DNA of 64,000 nt, from contig NZ_QKMR01000011.1 in the NCBI RefSeq assembly GCF_003208175.1, positions 62,001-126,000 on the forward strand, given 5' to 3'. The translations under genes were made by a program, and so were the position numbers. Below are positions 53,584 through 63,657 of this stretch, in pieces. The first letter of the stretch is position 1; each line of letters starts with the position of its first letter. The stretch is from Ruminiclostridium sufflavum DSM 19573. Its GTDB lineage: Bacteria; Bacillota; Clostridia; Acetivibrionales; DSM-1351. The notes beneath the pieces are model-generated. The model searched no databases. It worked only from the letters and a program-made list of their open reading frames with translations, and was not told where the DNA came from.

Positions 53584-55794
53584 ATGAATACAAATAATAT
53601 AGGATTAAAAAGTAAATCATTTTTTGCAAAATTTACTTCAATATTTTCATCTTCAGCTAACAAATTATTTAAGAGGAAAATGATTGATGGTGGCAAAAAG
53701 AGTCCGGATAAAGTTTCAGGCTTATCCGGAAGGTTTGTATTTCTTAGAAGATTTAAGATTAAAACCAGATTGATTGCATCCTTTGTTTTGTTGTTAATTG
53801 CTGTGATTTCGGTTACCGGCATATTTTCTTACAATTCCTCAACAGAGACAATTGATGATAAAGTAAAAAGATATTCCCTGCAGGTTATGGATCAAACCGG
53901 TGTCGTATTGGAAAACAAGATAAACAGAATGGAAGAATACATCAATGACATAGGCTTGGACAGAAATATTCAGAATGCGGTATTGAAGTATAATACAGGA
54001 AGTGCATTTGATCAGTATGAGCAGGTTAAAATTATTACAGAATATTTGATGACAAAGTTTGTTGATGCGGATGATGTGGATTATTGTGCAATAATACATG
54101 GAGAGGATTTTTCCCAAGTTCAGGTTTTTAACCGGGGACAGGCAGAGCTTGATGAAGAAAAAGCAGCCAAGACGGATGCACAGCGTTTACAATGGTCTTA
54201 TATGGATTTTGTGCAATCGGGTAAAACAGTCAGCTATTATGGAATCCTTCAAAATGTAAAGGGTGTCACCAGCGGGGGGGTAATAGCAAAAATGGTATTA
54301 ATCCCTAAAACAAATTATCTTGCCAGCGGGTTTGAAGGCTTGGATATCGGAAAAGATCAGGAAACAAATAAAATATTTCCGGTGTTTGTTGTAGACAGTG
54401 AAGGAACAATATTGGCATCCAGAAATACGGAAAGTTATGCCGTTGATTCTTCAAATGATAATTCTAAGCTTATTGCTGGTGAAATAAAAAAAATAGCTGC
54501 CGCCGATTCAAAAAACAAGTCGGGAAATCTGGATATTAGTGTCAGTGATGCTGACAGCCTGGTTACATACTCAAGAATAGGCAATAAGGATTGGTATGTT
54601 GTGTCTGTAATTCCATATGAGTATTTAAATAGTGCGGCTAATGAGCTGAGAACGAAAATAATTTTTATCGGATTTATTTGTATTATAGCGGCATTCTTAT
54701 TATGCCTGTTTATTGCCAGAAGCGTGTCAAAGCCTTTAAGCAAGCTGGTGGCCATTATGAAAAAGGCAAAAATGGGTGATTTGACAAACCATGTAAAGGA
54801 TAACGGAAAAGATGAAATTGCAGATGTCTGTAATAATTACAACGACATGATTTCAAATATATGCTTGCTTATACAGAAGGTGAAGGAGTCCTCTCTGCAT
54901 GTCTTTTCTTCGGCAGACAAGATAGCAACAGCATCAGAACAGACATACTCGGTTTCAGAACAGGTTTCTCAATCAATACAGGAAATGGCTATGGGTTCAA
55001 CAGACCAAGCTTCAGAGATAAACGACAGTGTTGCGGATATAAGTAAATTGTCTGAAGGAATTGCCTTCGTTGAGGAAAATGTGGCTAAGGTAATATCGAT
55101 AGCAAGCAGAATAAGCGGATTAAATGAAAATGCGGCAAGCACTATTAATGAACTCAACTTGAAATCGGCTCAGGTAAGTGATACTACAAATAAAGTGTAT
55201 ACCAACATAAATGATTTAAGTAATAGTATGAAGGAAATTCAGAAAATACTTAAAATGCAGAATACTATTTCTGAGCAGACCAATCTTTTAGCCTTGAATG
55301 CATCTATTGAAGCAGCACGTGCAGGCGATGCGGGAAAGGGCTTTGCGGTTGTAGCAAGCGAGGTCAGCAAGCTTGCAGAAAAATCAAAGGAATTTAACAG
55401 AGTTATAAATGGTATTATTTCTTCTATAGGTCATAAAACTGATGATACTGTAGGTGAGGTGCTTAAATCTAATGAAGTGGTTAATGAACAGATAAATGCC
55501 GTTAAGGGTACGGAAAAGCTGTTTGACACGGTGTTTGGATCTATGGAAGAAGTATTGGCAAATATCGGTATTACTGAAAAGTCAGTGGCAGACATAATGA
55601 AATCAAAAGATAATGTACTGGAATCAATAGAAAATATATCTGCGGTTGCACAGGAGTCGGCAGCTGCAACAGAGCAGATTACAGCAAGCACTCAGGAGCA
55701 GATTACAGCAGCGGAAGAGCTGTCAAATCAAGCTAAGGATCTGAAAGAATTAGCCGAAGCATTAAATACAGAAATTACTAAATTTAGAATATAA
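53584..55794 (+). CDS. Methyl-accepting chemotaxis protein (first of a tandem pair)
   Basis: A 736-residue transmembrane chemoreceptor. A basic, Ser/Lys-rich cytoplasmic extension of about 60 residues precedes TM1 (63-82). The extracellular sensor domain (about 85-355) is Cache-like, with EEYINDIGLDRNIQNAVLKY and [13 protein letters not shown], the latter typical of Cache-domain ends. TM2 (about 358-380) is followed by HAMP (about 380-435). The signalling hairpin tip is [32 protein letters not shown] (about 560). Gln/Glu-rich helices hold methylation sites. AAAGGAG precedes the ATG. Its closest relative is the next gene. The ligand is unknown; such receptors report to CheA/CheW, which are not in this window. 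Confidence 0.95.
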   Translation: MNTNNIGLKSKSFFAKFTSIFSSSANKLFKRKMIDGGKKSPDKVSGLSGRFVFLRRFKIKTRLIASFVLLLIAVISVTGIFSYNSSTETIDDKVKRYSLQVMDQTGVVLENKINRMEEYINDIGLDRNIQNAVLKYNTGSAFDQYEQVKIITEYLMTKFVDADDVDYCAIIHGEDFSQVQVFNRGQAELDEEKAAKTDAQRLQWSYMDFVQSGKTVSYYGILQNVKGVTSGGVIAKMVLIPKTNYLASGFEGLDIGKDQETNKIFPVFVVDSEGTILASRNTESYAVDSSNDNSKLIAGEIKKIAAADSKNKSGNLDISVSDADSLVTYSRIGNKDWYVVSVIPYEYLNSAANELRTKIIFIGFICIIAAFLLCLFIARSVSKPLSKLVAIMKKAKMGDLTNHVKDNGKDEIADVCNNYNDMISNICLLIQKVKESSLHVFSSADKIATASEQTYSVSEQVSQSIQEMAMGSTDQASEINDSVADISKLSEGIAFVEENVAKVISIASRISGLNENAASTINELNLKSAQVSDTTNKVYTNINDLSNSMKEIQKILKMQNTISEQTNLLALNASIEAARAGDAGKGFAVVASEVSKLAEKSKEFNRVINGIISSIGHKTDDTVGEVLKSNEVVNEQINAVKGTEKLFDTVFGSMEEVLANIGITEKSVADIMKSKDNVLESIENISAVAQESAAATEQITASTQEQITAAEELSNQAKDLKELAEALNTEITKFRI

Positions 55795-55823
55795 TAATTG
55801 AATATATTTTAAATAATAACAGG

Positions 55824-55853
55824 AGTATCGGTTCACTGACCGGTACTTTTTTT
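55824..55853 (+). terminator. Terminator between the chemoreceptors
   Basis: AGTATCGGT pairs with ACCGGTACT around TCACTG (one bulge), followed by seven T. Confidence 0.8.
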
Positions 55854-55900
55854 ATATCCAAATTTTAAGTCCTTCCAACTCCTTTATTCGGACAAAAAAT

Positions 55901-55928
55901 TAAAGCTGTGAAAAAAAATTGCCGATGC
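55901..55928 (+). promoter_or_regulatory. Candidate sigma-D (motility) promoter of the second chemoreceptor
   Basis: TAAA (55901-55904), 16 bases, then GCCGATGC (55921-55928), six of eight positions of the GCCGATAW -10. It is about 300 bases upstream of the start, with only AT-rich sequence between. An inverted repeat TTAATTGCT/AGCAATTAA at about 56107-56142 lies inside that leader. Confidence 0.35.
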
Positions 55929-56230
55929 AGGTGAAGCTTTGAAAGCTATTTGCAATGGTAAACAGATGCATTTCCTTAGTTGAAATTCAAGGATTTTGTG
56001 TATATGTAATTTTATCATTTATTTGAAAACCCTTGAAAAAACTTTCTTGGTGAAGTATTATATATTGTAAGACATAAATCGACATAATTTGGTATAATGT
56101 GACTAAAATTAATTGCTTTCACCTTCAGATGGTAGCAATTAACTAGAAAATATGTGAGGAGGCTCTATATTTAATAATATTATCAAAAAAATACATATTG
56201 TCTTATGCACAGTATTAAGGAGGAGATCTT

Positions 56231-58453
56231 ATGATGAAATCCGTAAAGCCGAAGTTCGAGAAAATTAAAGCATTAGTTAAATCAGTTGGTTCAGCACTTA
56301 TTTCTGTGATAAATAGGCTGATTGCAAAAAGAAAACAGCATGGTAACGGTAAAGGAAAAAAACCAAGCTCCTCAATGTCAAAGAAAATTATTTTTTTACG
56401 CAGATTTAAAATTAAAACAAGACTGATGGCATCCTTTGTTCTTTTGTTGGCAGCTGTAATAGTCATTATAGGGGTATACTCATATAATACGTCAACAAAT
56501 GCAATTGATGAAAAAGTCAAAAATTATTCATTGCTGGTTATGAAGCAAACAGGTATTGTACTTAAAAATGAAGTGAACAGAATGGAAACATATGCAAATG
56601 AAATCGGGTTCGACAGTAATATTCAGGAGGCAATAGTAAAATATAAGTCTGGAACTGATTTTGATAAGTTTGAGCAAGTCAGAACAGTTCAAAAGTTTCT
56701 GAAGACAAAATATTTGAATACTAAGGGGGTACGCTATTGTGCCCTGCTGTATGGCGATGATTTTTCTCATATAGATACCTATTCCGATAATTCATCGGAG
56801 CTGCAAACTGAAAAATTTATTCAAAAGACTATTGATAAGCTGGAATGGACGAATATCCAGTTTACAAAGTCAAAAAAGGAAATAAGTCTTTTTGGAATTC
56901 AGCAGGATATGAGAGGTATTTACATAGGCTCAACTATAGCGAAGATAGTGATTATACCTGAAGAAAATTATCTTGCTGAAGCCTTTGAGGAGCTAAATAT
57001 CGGAACAGATTTAAAAACAAAGGAAGCCTTTCCGATATTTGTTGTAGACAGTACCGGAAAGCTTGTAGCGTCAAGAAGCACTGAAGCATACCCGGTTAAT
57101 TCTGCAAATGAAAACTCCAAGCTTATTGCCGATAAGCTTACAAAGCTTACTGCTAAAAGCAAGGGTAACGTAACAGCTAATACGGATATTGAGCTAAATG
57201 GAGCAAAAAGTCTTGTTACATATTCGAAAATAAGTGAAAATAAGGATTGGTATGTTGTATCGGTCATACCATATGATTATTTAAATAGCTCTGCTAATGC
57301 ATTGAGGACAAAAATAAGTGTTATTGGATTTGTTTGTATTATTATGGCATTTTTATTGTGTGTATTTATTGCAAGAAGTGTTTCAAAGCCTTTGGGCAGG
57401 CTTGTTCTAACCATGAAAAAAGCAAAGGGCGGAGATTTGACGGATAAATTGGCAGACTACGGATATGATGAGATATCGGATGTTTGCAGCAATTACAATG
57501 ATATGCTGGAGAATATAAGTACACTTATTGCAAAGGTAAGAAATACTTCCCAGCGGATTTTTTCATCAGCGGGGAAAATATCTACAGCTTCGGAATCCAC
57601 TTATTCGGTATCCGGACAAGTTGCTCAGACAATAGGAGAAATAGCTAAGGGTGCGACGGAGCAAGCAACGGAAATAAGTGAAAGTGTTAATATCATGAAT
57701 AAGCTGTCTGACGGTATAGCAGTGGTTGATGAAAATGTGACAAAAGTAACGGCTATAGCTAACCGGATTAGCGGACTGAACACCGATGCCGCCGGTACTA
57801 TCGGCAAGCTTAATGATAAGTCGGTGCAGGTAAGTGAAACTACAGGCAAGGTTTTTTCAAATATTAATGACCTGAGTAATAACATGAATGAGATACAAAA
57901 AATTCTTAAAATGCAGATTGCCATTTCGGAACAGACTAATTTGTTAGCCTTGAATGCATCTATTGAAGCGGCACGAGCGGGTGAAGCCGGCAGGGGATTT
58001 GCTGTTGTGGCAAGTGAGGTCGGAAAGCTGGCGGAAAAATCAAAAGAGTTTAACAGAGTGATAAATGGCATTATTTCTTCTATAGAACGAAAGACGGAGG
58101 ATACCGTAAGAGAGGTACTAAAGTCTAATGAAGTGGTTAATGAGCAGATAAATGCCGTTAAGGAAACGGAAGTTTTATTTGACACTGTATTCAGTGCGAT
58201 GGGGGAGGTAGTATCCGATATTGGAAAAACAGAGTCGTCGGTTGAAAATATAATGACAGCAAAAAATGATGTGCATGACATAATTCAAAACATATCAGCT
58301 GTAGCAGAACAATCGGCAGCCACAACCGAAGAAATTTCAGCAAGTACCCAGGAGCAGATAGCCTCAGCTGAGGATTTGGCTTATCAGGCAAAAGAGCTTA
58401 ATGAGCTTGCCGAAGCTTTGAACAGTGAAATCTTAAAGTTTAAGACACAATAG
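56231..58453 (+). CDS. Methyl-accepting chemotaxis protein (second of a tandem pair)
   Basis: The 740-residue paralogue of the preceding gene has the same layout: a cytoplasmic basic extension of about 60 residues, TM1 (about 60-82), a Cache-like sensor domain (about 85-355), TM2 (about 360-382), HAMP and the signalling domain with [32 protein letters not shown]. The two proteins agree strongly in the membrane-proximal and signalling parts ([32 protein letters not shown]) and less in the sensor part, as expected for receptors that arose by duplication and took different ligands. AAGGAGG precedes ATGATG. A terminator follows. Confidence 0.95.
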   Translation: MMKSVKPKFEKIKALVKSVGSALISVINRLIAKRKQHGNGKGKKPSSSMSKKIIFLRRFKIKTRLMASFVLLLAAVIVIIGVYSYNTSTNAIDEKVKNYSLLVMKQTGIVLKNEVNRMETYANEIGFDSNIQEAIVKYKSGTDFDKFEQVRTVQKFLKTKYLNTKGVRYCALLYGDDFSHIDTYSDNSSELQTEKFIQKTIDKLEWTNIQFTKSKKEISLFGIQQDMRGIYIGSTIAKIVIIPEENYLAEAFEELNIGTDLKTKEAFPIFVVDSTGKLVASRSTEAYPVNSANENSKLIADKLTKLTAKSKGNVTANTDIELNGAKSLVTYSKISENKDWYVVSVIPYDYLNSSANALRTKISVIGFVCIIMAFLLCVFIARSVSKPLGRLVLTMKKAKGGDLTDKLADYGYDEISDVCSNYNDMLENISTLIAKVRNTSQRIFSSAGKISTASESTYSVSGQVAQTIGEIAKGATEQATEISESVNIMNKLSDGIAVVDENVTKVTAIANRISGLNTDAAGTIGKLNDKSVQVSETTGKVFSNINDLSNNMNEIQKILKMQIAISEQTNLLALNASIEAARAGEAGRGFAVVASEVGKLAEKSKEFNRVINGIISSIERKTEDTVREVLKSNEVVNEQINAVKETEVLFDTVFSAMGEVVSDIGKTESSVENIMTAKNDVHDIIQNISAVAEQSAATTEEISASTQEQIASAEDLAYQAKELNELAEALNSEILKFKTQ

Positions 58454-58501
58454 AAACGGTAACTCTGCTGATCTTACATTACAGCATCCGGAAAACAAGT
58501 A

Positions 58502-58551
58502 AAAGCCCCTGAAGCATTTTTATAAGCATATAAAAGCTTCAGGGGTTTTTG
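58502..58551 (+). terminator. Terminator after the second chemoreceptor
   Basis: CCCCTGAAGC (58506-58515) pairs perfectly with GCTTCAGGGG (58536-58545), followed by TTTTT. Confidence 0.9.
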
Positions 58552-58814
58552 GCAATATATAAACAGTATCTGCAATTGTATTGATTTTCGTTAGATGGTA
58601 AAATATATTACTAAAGGGAATTGCTTTTAAAAGCCTGTTAGTGATAAAATATTCTAATAAGCTGTTTTTACGCAGCTGTCAATGAAAACACACAAGAAGC
58701 AAATAAAAAGCAGGGAAGGTAAAATACAGCTGTCTAAAATTGAAAAAAGGGGGAACCGGGTCTTTGCCGTAATATTAGCAGTTGATATTGTATATTGTGG
58801 CATTGACATAATTT
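58552..58814. other. Upstream region of the HtrA-like gene
   Basis: No gene was recognised. The ribosome site of the next gene is weak: no GGAGG within 15 bases of the ATG. Confidence 0.4.
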
Positions 58815-59972
58815 ATGAATAAGAAAAAAGTTACAGCAAAAGCAATTTGTCTGCTTGCAGCGTTTACATTTACTACAACAGGAACCTTTGCCGCAAGCGG
58901 TATGGTTTTAAATATTGACGGCAAGCAGGTGGAAGATTCAATCAAGGTTATAGACGGAAGGCAGTACATACTTTTGGACAGTCTGGCTGATAATCTGGAA
59001 GCAGTAACAGTTGACAGGGATAATAAGTCAATAGAAATAAATTCCGATACAAATAGAATTGCCGGAGTAATTTCAAAGGTCAGCCCGTCGGTAGTCGGTA
59101 TTATCGGAAAACTAAAGGAAAGCAGCTCCGATTATAACGAAGGTGCAGATAACATGATTTTTGGCACAGGAGTTATTTACAGGAGCAATGGATATATAAT
59201 TACAAATGCGCATGTTGTCAAGGATATGGATTCTATTGTGGTTGTGCTGTCAAACAGCAAGGCTTACATGGCAAGGCTTAAAGCAATAGATGACAGCTTG
59301 GATTTGGCTGTTATTAAGGTTGACAAAGGAGGACTTCAGCCGGCAGTCTTCGGGGATATATCAGATGTTGCCGTAGGGCAGGAAGTTGTCGCCATAGGAA
59401 CTCCCTTGTCCTTTAATTTAAGAAATTCTGCCACAAAGGGTATCATAAGCGGAATGAACAGGTCGGCAGACGGCGAGTACAGATTTATTCAGTCAGATGC
59501 GGCTATAAATGGAGGAAACAGCGGCGGGCCGCTGGTAAATATGAAAGGGGAGGTTATAGGCATCAATTCTGTAAAGCTCATTGGATTCGGTGTCGAAGGT
59601 CTTAATTTCTCTATTCCCATAGACACAGTGAAGTATGCCGTAAAGCACTTTGAAAAGTTTGGCAAAATTCGCAGGCCGTATCTCGGCGTCAGCTTTACTG
59701 ACAGCATAACAGCCAAATATGGTCTGCCAAGCACAAGCGAAGGAATAACCGTAAAGGAGATAGAGGAAGGCTCACCTGCAGAGCAGTTTGATATTGAGAC
59801 AGATGACAAGCTGCTTTCAATTAGCGGAACAAATGTCAACTCAGTCATAGATTATAATGAGGAAATGTTGAAGTATCTTCCGGGTGACAAAGCAACTCTC
59901 AAAATAATACGGGATAAAGAGCTGCTAAGCATTGAAGTTGTTTTCGGTGAAAAGGAGTCTGATAATGAATAA
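58815..59972 (+). CDS. Secreted HtrA-like serine protease with N-terminal stalk domain and PDZ domain
   Basis: The protein has 385 residues. A signal peptide (1-27, cleavage after FAA) is followed by a short copper-amine-oxidase-N-like module (about 30-78, VLNIDGKQVEDSIKVIDGRQYILLDSL). The trypsin-like domain (about 80-280) has the full triad His133 (NAHVV), Asp163 (SLDLAVIKV) and Ser236 (NGGNSGGPL). One PDZ domain follows (about 285-375). It is a quality-control or processing protease at the cell surface. The last 8 bases overlap the next gene (ATGAATAA), so the two are coupled. The stalk module replaces the membrane anchor usual in Firmicute HtrA. The next gene begins with the same kind of module. 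Confidence 0.88.
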   Translation: MNKKKVTAKAICLLAAFTFTTTGTFAASGMVLNIDGKQVEDSIKVIDGRQYILLDSLADNLEAVTVDRDNKSIEINSDTNRIAGVISKVSPSVVGIIGKLKESSSDYNEGADNMIFGTGVIYRSNGYIITNAHVVKDMDSIVVVLSNSKAYMARLKAIDDSLDLAVIKVDKGGLQPAVFGDISDVAVGQEVVAIGTPLSFNLRNSATKGIISGMNRSADGEYRFIQSDAAINGGNSGGPLVNMKGEVIGINSVKLIGFGVEGLNFSIPIDTVKYAVKHFEKFGKIRRPYLGVSFTDSITAKYGLPSTSEGITVKEIEEGSPAEQFDIETDDKLLSISGTNVNSVIDYNEEMLKYLPGDKATLKIIRDKELLSIEVVFGEKESDNE

Positions 59973-61917
59973 AATAAAAGCAATAATATGTATTATTGCC
60001 GCAGTGGCTGTTTTTACAGCTTGCTTTTCAAATACATATGCGGCGGATTACGAAAAAATGAATATAGAACTTAAAATCGGCAGCGGCACAGGCAAGATAA
60101 ACGGAAATACATCAAAGGTTGAAAAGCCTTATATAGAAAATAAAACAGTTATGGTTCCGCTGTCATGGGTGGTTGTGGCAATAGGCGCCGAGATAAACCG
60201 GAAAGCCGGCTCAAAAATAGAAATAATATACGGAGAATTGAATGCAGAGCTTACAATTTCAAGCAAAACCTATATTGCAAATTCGGAATCCCGCAAGCTG
60301 ACAGCCGCGCCGGTGATTAAAAACGGCAGCACGATGGTTCCGCTTGAATTTATAAAAGAAAATTTCCCTGTCAGTGTAACAGAAGATACAAAAAAAGGTG
60401 ATATAAAAATAATTTTAGAGGATGATGGGGCATTGACCGATTTATCCTTCCTGACAGGAGGAATAAGCAGTAAGAAAATCGGGAACAGCTATTATGGCTG
60501 GAGTTTAAGTATACCCTCAGGCTCGAGGATGGTATCTAACAACTATAAGTCAAATAATATCGGCATTATGAATGAAAGCAGGAATTTATACCTGTATGTA
60601 AGTGTTGAGTATAAAAAAGACATGGATTTGGAAGCCTTGTTCGATTCTGTTGACATGTATGAAAGCAATATACGGGAGTCAAAACTGGATTTGAAAGCAG
60701 ATATTCCTTATTTTCAGTATACGGCGTTATCTTCCTATAATGAAGCTTCTCGTGTCAAGGTTTTTGAAAAGGGTGAATTCTTTTATTTTATTGAAATAAC
60801 AAGTGACGACGAATTTATAACCCCTGAAAAGCTAATGACAGACAAGTATTATGATAATATCGTTAATTCGTTTGATTTAAGCTATAAGGGCAATGAAAAA
60901 GGAATTGAGGATATTTCAAAGGTAAAGGATGGAAGAGCCGGCTTTTATAACTATATAAGCTTAAGCAGTACTTCAAAATATTTGGTATGGTCTATGGATA
61001 TACCGGTAGAATGGGAGGACAGCTCCTCGTTTGTTGACCCTATGTCAACAAGCTTTAGCCTTGACAACAGGCATTATATGAAAGTAACCGCCAAGACTAT
61101 TGATGAAGGCGCTGATTTAAGCCAGTATGCAGATGAAATAAAAAAACACTATGACAAATACTTCAATCCCAAAATATATTCCTATATCGGATCGGACTCC
61201 ATGACTATTGCGGGATTGGAAGCTCAAAATCTGAAGTTCAGCCTGAAATACGGAGATAATGTATATCATGTTGATGAGCTATATTTCATTAAGGATGGTT
61301 TTGTATATGAGATTTCAATATACCTTTCGGAAAAGGATTATGAAACAACCATAAAGGATTTTATTGATACTGTTGACAAAATGAGCTTTTATACAGTTAA
61401 TAAGCAGAAATATCAAAAGGATATGGAGCTTTTTGAGAGTAAGTATTCGGGAATCCGGGTTTCACAGCAGGATGATATTTTCAAGTATGTAAATAAGCAG
61501 TACAGCTGGTCTGCAAATATTCCCGGCTATTGGCAAAAGTACAGCTATTATGATGACTCGGAAATATCTTTTGTGAATGAAGATACAGCCGCTGCCGTAA
61601 CTATAAGTGCTGTTGAGAAGGACAGCTACTACGAAGCCGATTCTATCGAAGAAGCACTGGGAATGGATATAATAGAAATGATATATGAGGTTAAGCCTGC
61701 CATAAGCATTACAAATGAAAGGGGCCTGCAGGTTAAGAATTATACATACAGGATAGAGGATCCGGAGGATAATATATATACAACTATTATATTCAAGGTA
61801 CTTGAAAAGGGTGACTATACATATTGCTTCAAAAGCCAGATGTATGACCTGAATGCCACAGACAGTGCAGTGGCTGAAGTCAATGATATATGGAAATCCT
61901 TTGAGATGACAGACTAA
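59965..61917 (+). CDS. Secreted protein with stalk domain and three repeated WS-IP domains
   Basis: The start at 59965 (AAAGGAG 8 bases upstream, overlapping the protease stop) gives 650 residues. An N-terminal export signal (1-27) is followed by a copper-amine-oxidase-N-like domain (about 30-150, with VMVPLSWVVVAIGAEI and TMVPLEFIKE). After that come three tandem units of about 160-170 residues. Each opens with a motif of the form WSxxIP: W179 (GWSLSIP), W342 (VWSMDIP) and W515 (SWSANIP). Each ends with an amphipathic helix and a DSFxx- or DKMSF-type segment. The units look like the PsbP/DUF1795-type alpha-beta fold, but that is a guess. No catalytic site is evident. It may be the substrate or partner of the HtrA-like protease. 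Confidence 0.75.
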   Translation: MNKIKAIICIIAAVAVFTACFSNTYAADYEKMNIELKIGSGTGKINGNTSKVEKPYIENKTVMVPLSWVVVAIGAEINRKAGSKIEIIYGELNAELTISSKTYIANSESRKLTAAPVIKNGSTMVPLEFIKENFPVSVTEDTKKGDIKIILEDDGALTDLSFLTGGISSKKIGNSYYGWSLSIPSGSRMVSNNYKSNNIGIMNESRNLYLYVSVEYKKDMDLEALFDSVDMYESNIRESKLDLKADIPYFQYTALSSYNEASRVKVFEKGEFFYFIEITSDDEFITPEKLMTDKYYDNIVNSFDLSYKGNEKGIEDISKVKDGRAGFYNYISLSSTSKYLVWSMDIPVEWEDSSSFVDPMSTSFSLDNRHYMKVTAKTIDEGADLSQYADEIKKHYDKYFNPKIYSYIGSDSMTIAGLEAQNLKFSLKYGDNVYHVDELYFIKDGFVYEISIYLSEKDYETTIKDFIDTVDKMSFYTVNKQKYQKDMELFESKYSGIRVSQQDDIFKYVNKQYSWSANIPGYWQKYSYYDDSEISFVNEDTAAAVTISAVEKDSYYEADSIEEALGMDIIEMIYEVKPAISITNERGLQVKNYTYRIEDPEDNIYTTIIFKVLEKGDYTYCFKSQMYDLNATDSAVAEVNDIWKSFEMTD

Positions 61918-61975
61918 AGGGTTTCCGCAGTTTGCGTTCATAATTTTTTGTGCGGTACTTGGAGTGGAGGATAGC

Positions 61976-63265
61976 TTGAGAGAAAAGATACAACCATTGG
62001 CATATAGGATGTCTCCCAGAACGATTGAAGAATTTGTGGGACAGGAGCATATAATAGGCAAGGATAAAATGCTATACAGAATGATAAAGGCAGACAGGAT
62101 AACATCAATTATTCTTTACGGACCTCCGGGTACCGGTAAAACTTCCCTTGCCAGAATAATTGCCAATACCACCGAGTCCAGTTTTGAAAAGCTGAATGCG
62201 GTCACATCAGGTGTTGCTGACATAAAAAGGATTGCTGCCGATACCAATAATGCTATGCTGAATCCGAAAGGGAGAACGGTTCTGTTCATTGATGAGATTC
62301 ACCGCTTTAATAAATCTCAGCAGGATGCACTTTTGCCGTTCGTAGAGGACGGAACAATTGTTTTAATAGGTGCGACAACAGAAAATCCGTTTTTTGAGGT
62401 AAACAAGGCACTGATATCAAGGTCAACTGTATTTATGCTGAAGCCTCTTGAAAAAAAAGATATAAAAAAGCTTATATTGAATGCCGTCAAGGATAAGGAA
62501 AGAGGTCTCGGCTCCTACAGCATAAATATTTCTGAGGATGCTGCAGATTATTTATGCGAGGTATGCTCCGGAGATGCCAGAACTGCGCTCAATTCTGTTG
62601 AACTGGCTGTTCTTACCTCTGAGCTTGATGAAAACGGAATTATAGATATTAATCTTCATACAATTGAGGAATGTGTGCAAAAGAAGGCCATCCGGTTTGA
62701 TAAAAACGGAGAAGAGCATTATGATAATATCAGTGCGTTTATAAAATCAATGCGGGGCAGTAATCCGGATGCTGCGGTGTTTTACCTTGCAAGAGCTTTA
62801 TATGCAGGCGAGGATGCTGAGTTTCTGGCAAGAAGAATTATAATTTGTGCGTCTGAAGATGTGGGAATGGCTAATCCCACTGCATTGCAGGTGGCAGTTT
62901 CTGCGGCTCAGGCAGTTAAAATGATTGGAATGCCCGAAGCAAGGATAATACTGGCTCATGCGGCGGTAACTGTTGCCTGCAGTCCAAAATCAAATTCTGC
63001 ATACGCAGCCATAAACAAGGCATTATCAGATGTTGAAACGAGAAATACCGGAAGTGTCCCGATGCACCTAAGGAATGCGCCTGCAAAGGGCATGGAACAG
63101 CTTGGCTACGGTAAGGGTTATAAATATGCACATGATTATGAAAACAATATAGTAAAGCAGGAGTTTTTTCCTGAGGAAATGCTGGGTACACTTTATTATA
63201 AGCCTACTGCAAACGGATATGAGGCAAAGATTAAGACTTGGCTTGAAAATTGGAGAGCAACTTGA
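61976..63265 (+). CDS. rarA: Replication-associated AAA+ ATPase RarA (MgsA)
   Basis: The protein acts at stalled replication forks with SSB and clamp-loader homology. The start TTG at 61976 (GGAGG 5 bases upstream) gives 429 residues; a GTG at 61964 overlaps the ribosome site. Motifs are RTIEEFVGQEHIIG at the N-terminus, Walker A GPPGTGKTS (49-57), Walker B VLFIDEIHRF, sensor GATTENPFFEVN, and the C-terminal tetramer domain with MRGSNPDAAVFYLARALYAGEDAEFLARR. Length and order are those of the family. Confidence 0.95.
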   Translation: MREKIQPLAYRMSPRTIEEFVGQEHIIGKDKMLYRMIKADRITSIILYGPPGTGKTSLARIIANTTESSFEKLNAVTSGVADIKRIAADTNNAMLNPKGRTVLFIDEIHRFNKSQQDALLPFVEDGTIVLIGATTENPFFEVNKALISRSTVFMLKPLEKKDIKKLILNAVKDKERGLGSYSINISEDAADYLCEVCSGDARTALNSVELAVLTSELDENGIIDINLHTIEECVQKKAIRFDKNGEEHYDNISAFIKSMRGSNPDAAVFYLARALYAGEDAEFLARRIIICASEDVGMANPTALQVAVSAAQAVKMIGMPEARIILAHAAVTVACSPKSNSAYAAINKALSDVETRNTGSVPMHLRNAPAKGMEQLGYGKGYKYAHDYENNIVKQEFFPEEMLGTLYYKPTANGYEAKIKTWLENWRAT

Positions 63266-63334
63266 TTTTGATTTCTTATACGCTTACCTTAATATTATTT
63301 TATGCCTGAAACAGGCGCGGAGGTTGATTTAAAA

Positions 63335-63538
63335 ATGGCGAAGAGAGTTTTTGCATGGATTTTATTAGTTGGGTTTTTGCTCTTGATTGTGAATATAATG
63401 ACTGTACAATATTTATTAGGACCAAGCGTTATGGTATACATAGCAGTGGTTGTTTTATTTGTGTTTAAAAACAAGCCGTTGCCGGGCAGAAACAAAGAAT
63501 CGGAAAAAGCCGGACAGTCTGACAGAGAAAATACCTGA
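63335..63538 (+). CDS. Small membrane protein of unknown function
   Basis: The ATG at 63335 gives 67 residues. GGAGG is 11 bases upstream and is abutted by a GCCTG/CAGGC mini-hairpin. Two hydrophobic helices (about 6-24 and 29-46) are followed by a charged, Lys/Glu-rich tail with no hydrophobic content. A longer reading from 63302 would lie over the hairpin and ribosome site. Nothing else about its role can be said. Confidence 0.6.
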   Translation: MAKRVFAWILLVGFLLLIVNIMTVQYLLGPSVMVYIAVVVLFVFKNKPLPGRNKESEKAGQSDRENT

Positions 63539-63563
63539 GAAACCCTTAAAGATTTTTGAGGAC

Positions 63564-63589
63564 TAAAATACCGTATGGAGAGCCGATAA
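63564..63589 (+). promoter_or_regulatory. Strong candidate sigma-D (motility) promoter
   Basis: TAAA (63564-63567), 14 bases, then GCCGATAA (63582-63589), a full match to the GCCGATAW -10 and to the TAAA -35 of the flagellar sigma factor family. It lies 68 bases before the UPF0180 gene. Confidence 0.6.
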
Positions 63590-63657
63590 TTCGGAATAAT
63601 TATCATATCTCTGCAAATAATATCCCATTATGATATTAAAAAACAGAGGTGGAGAAA

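Noticed and set aside
55860-56230. Small gene between the chemoreceptors
   Set aside because: Stop codons break all frames and no ribosome site with a start was seen; only a possible promoter and an inverted repeat remain.
57625-58281. Minus-strand 218-codon frame opposite the second chemoreceptor
   Set aside because: Ser/Thr-rich mirror of coiled-coil coding sequence; no ribosome site and no family resemblance.
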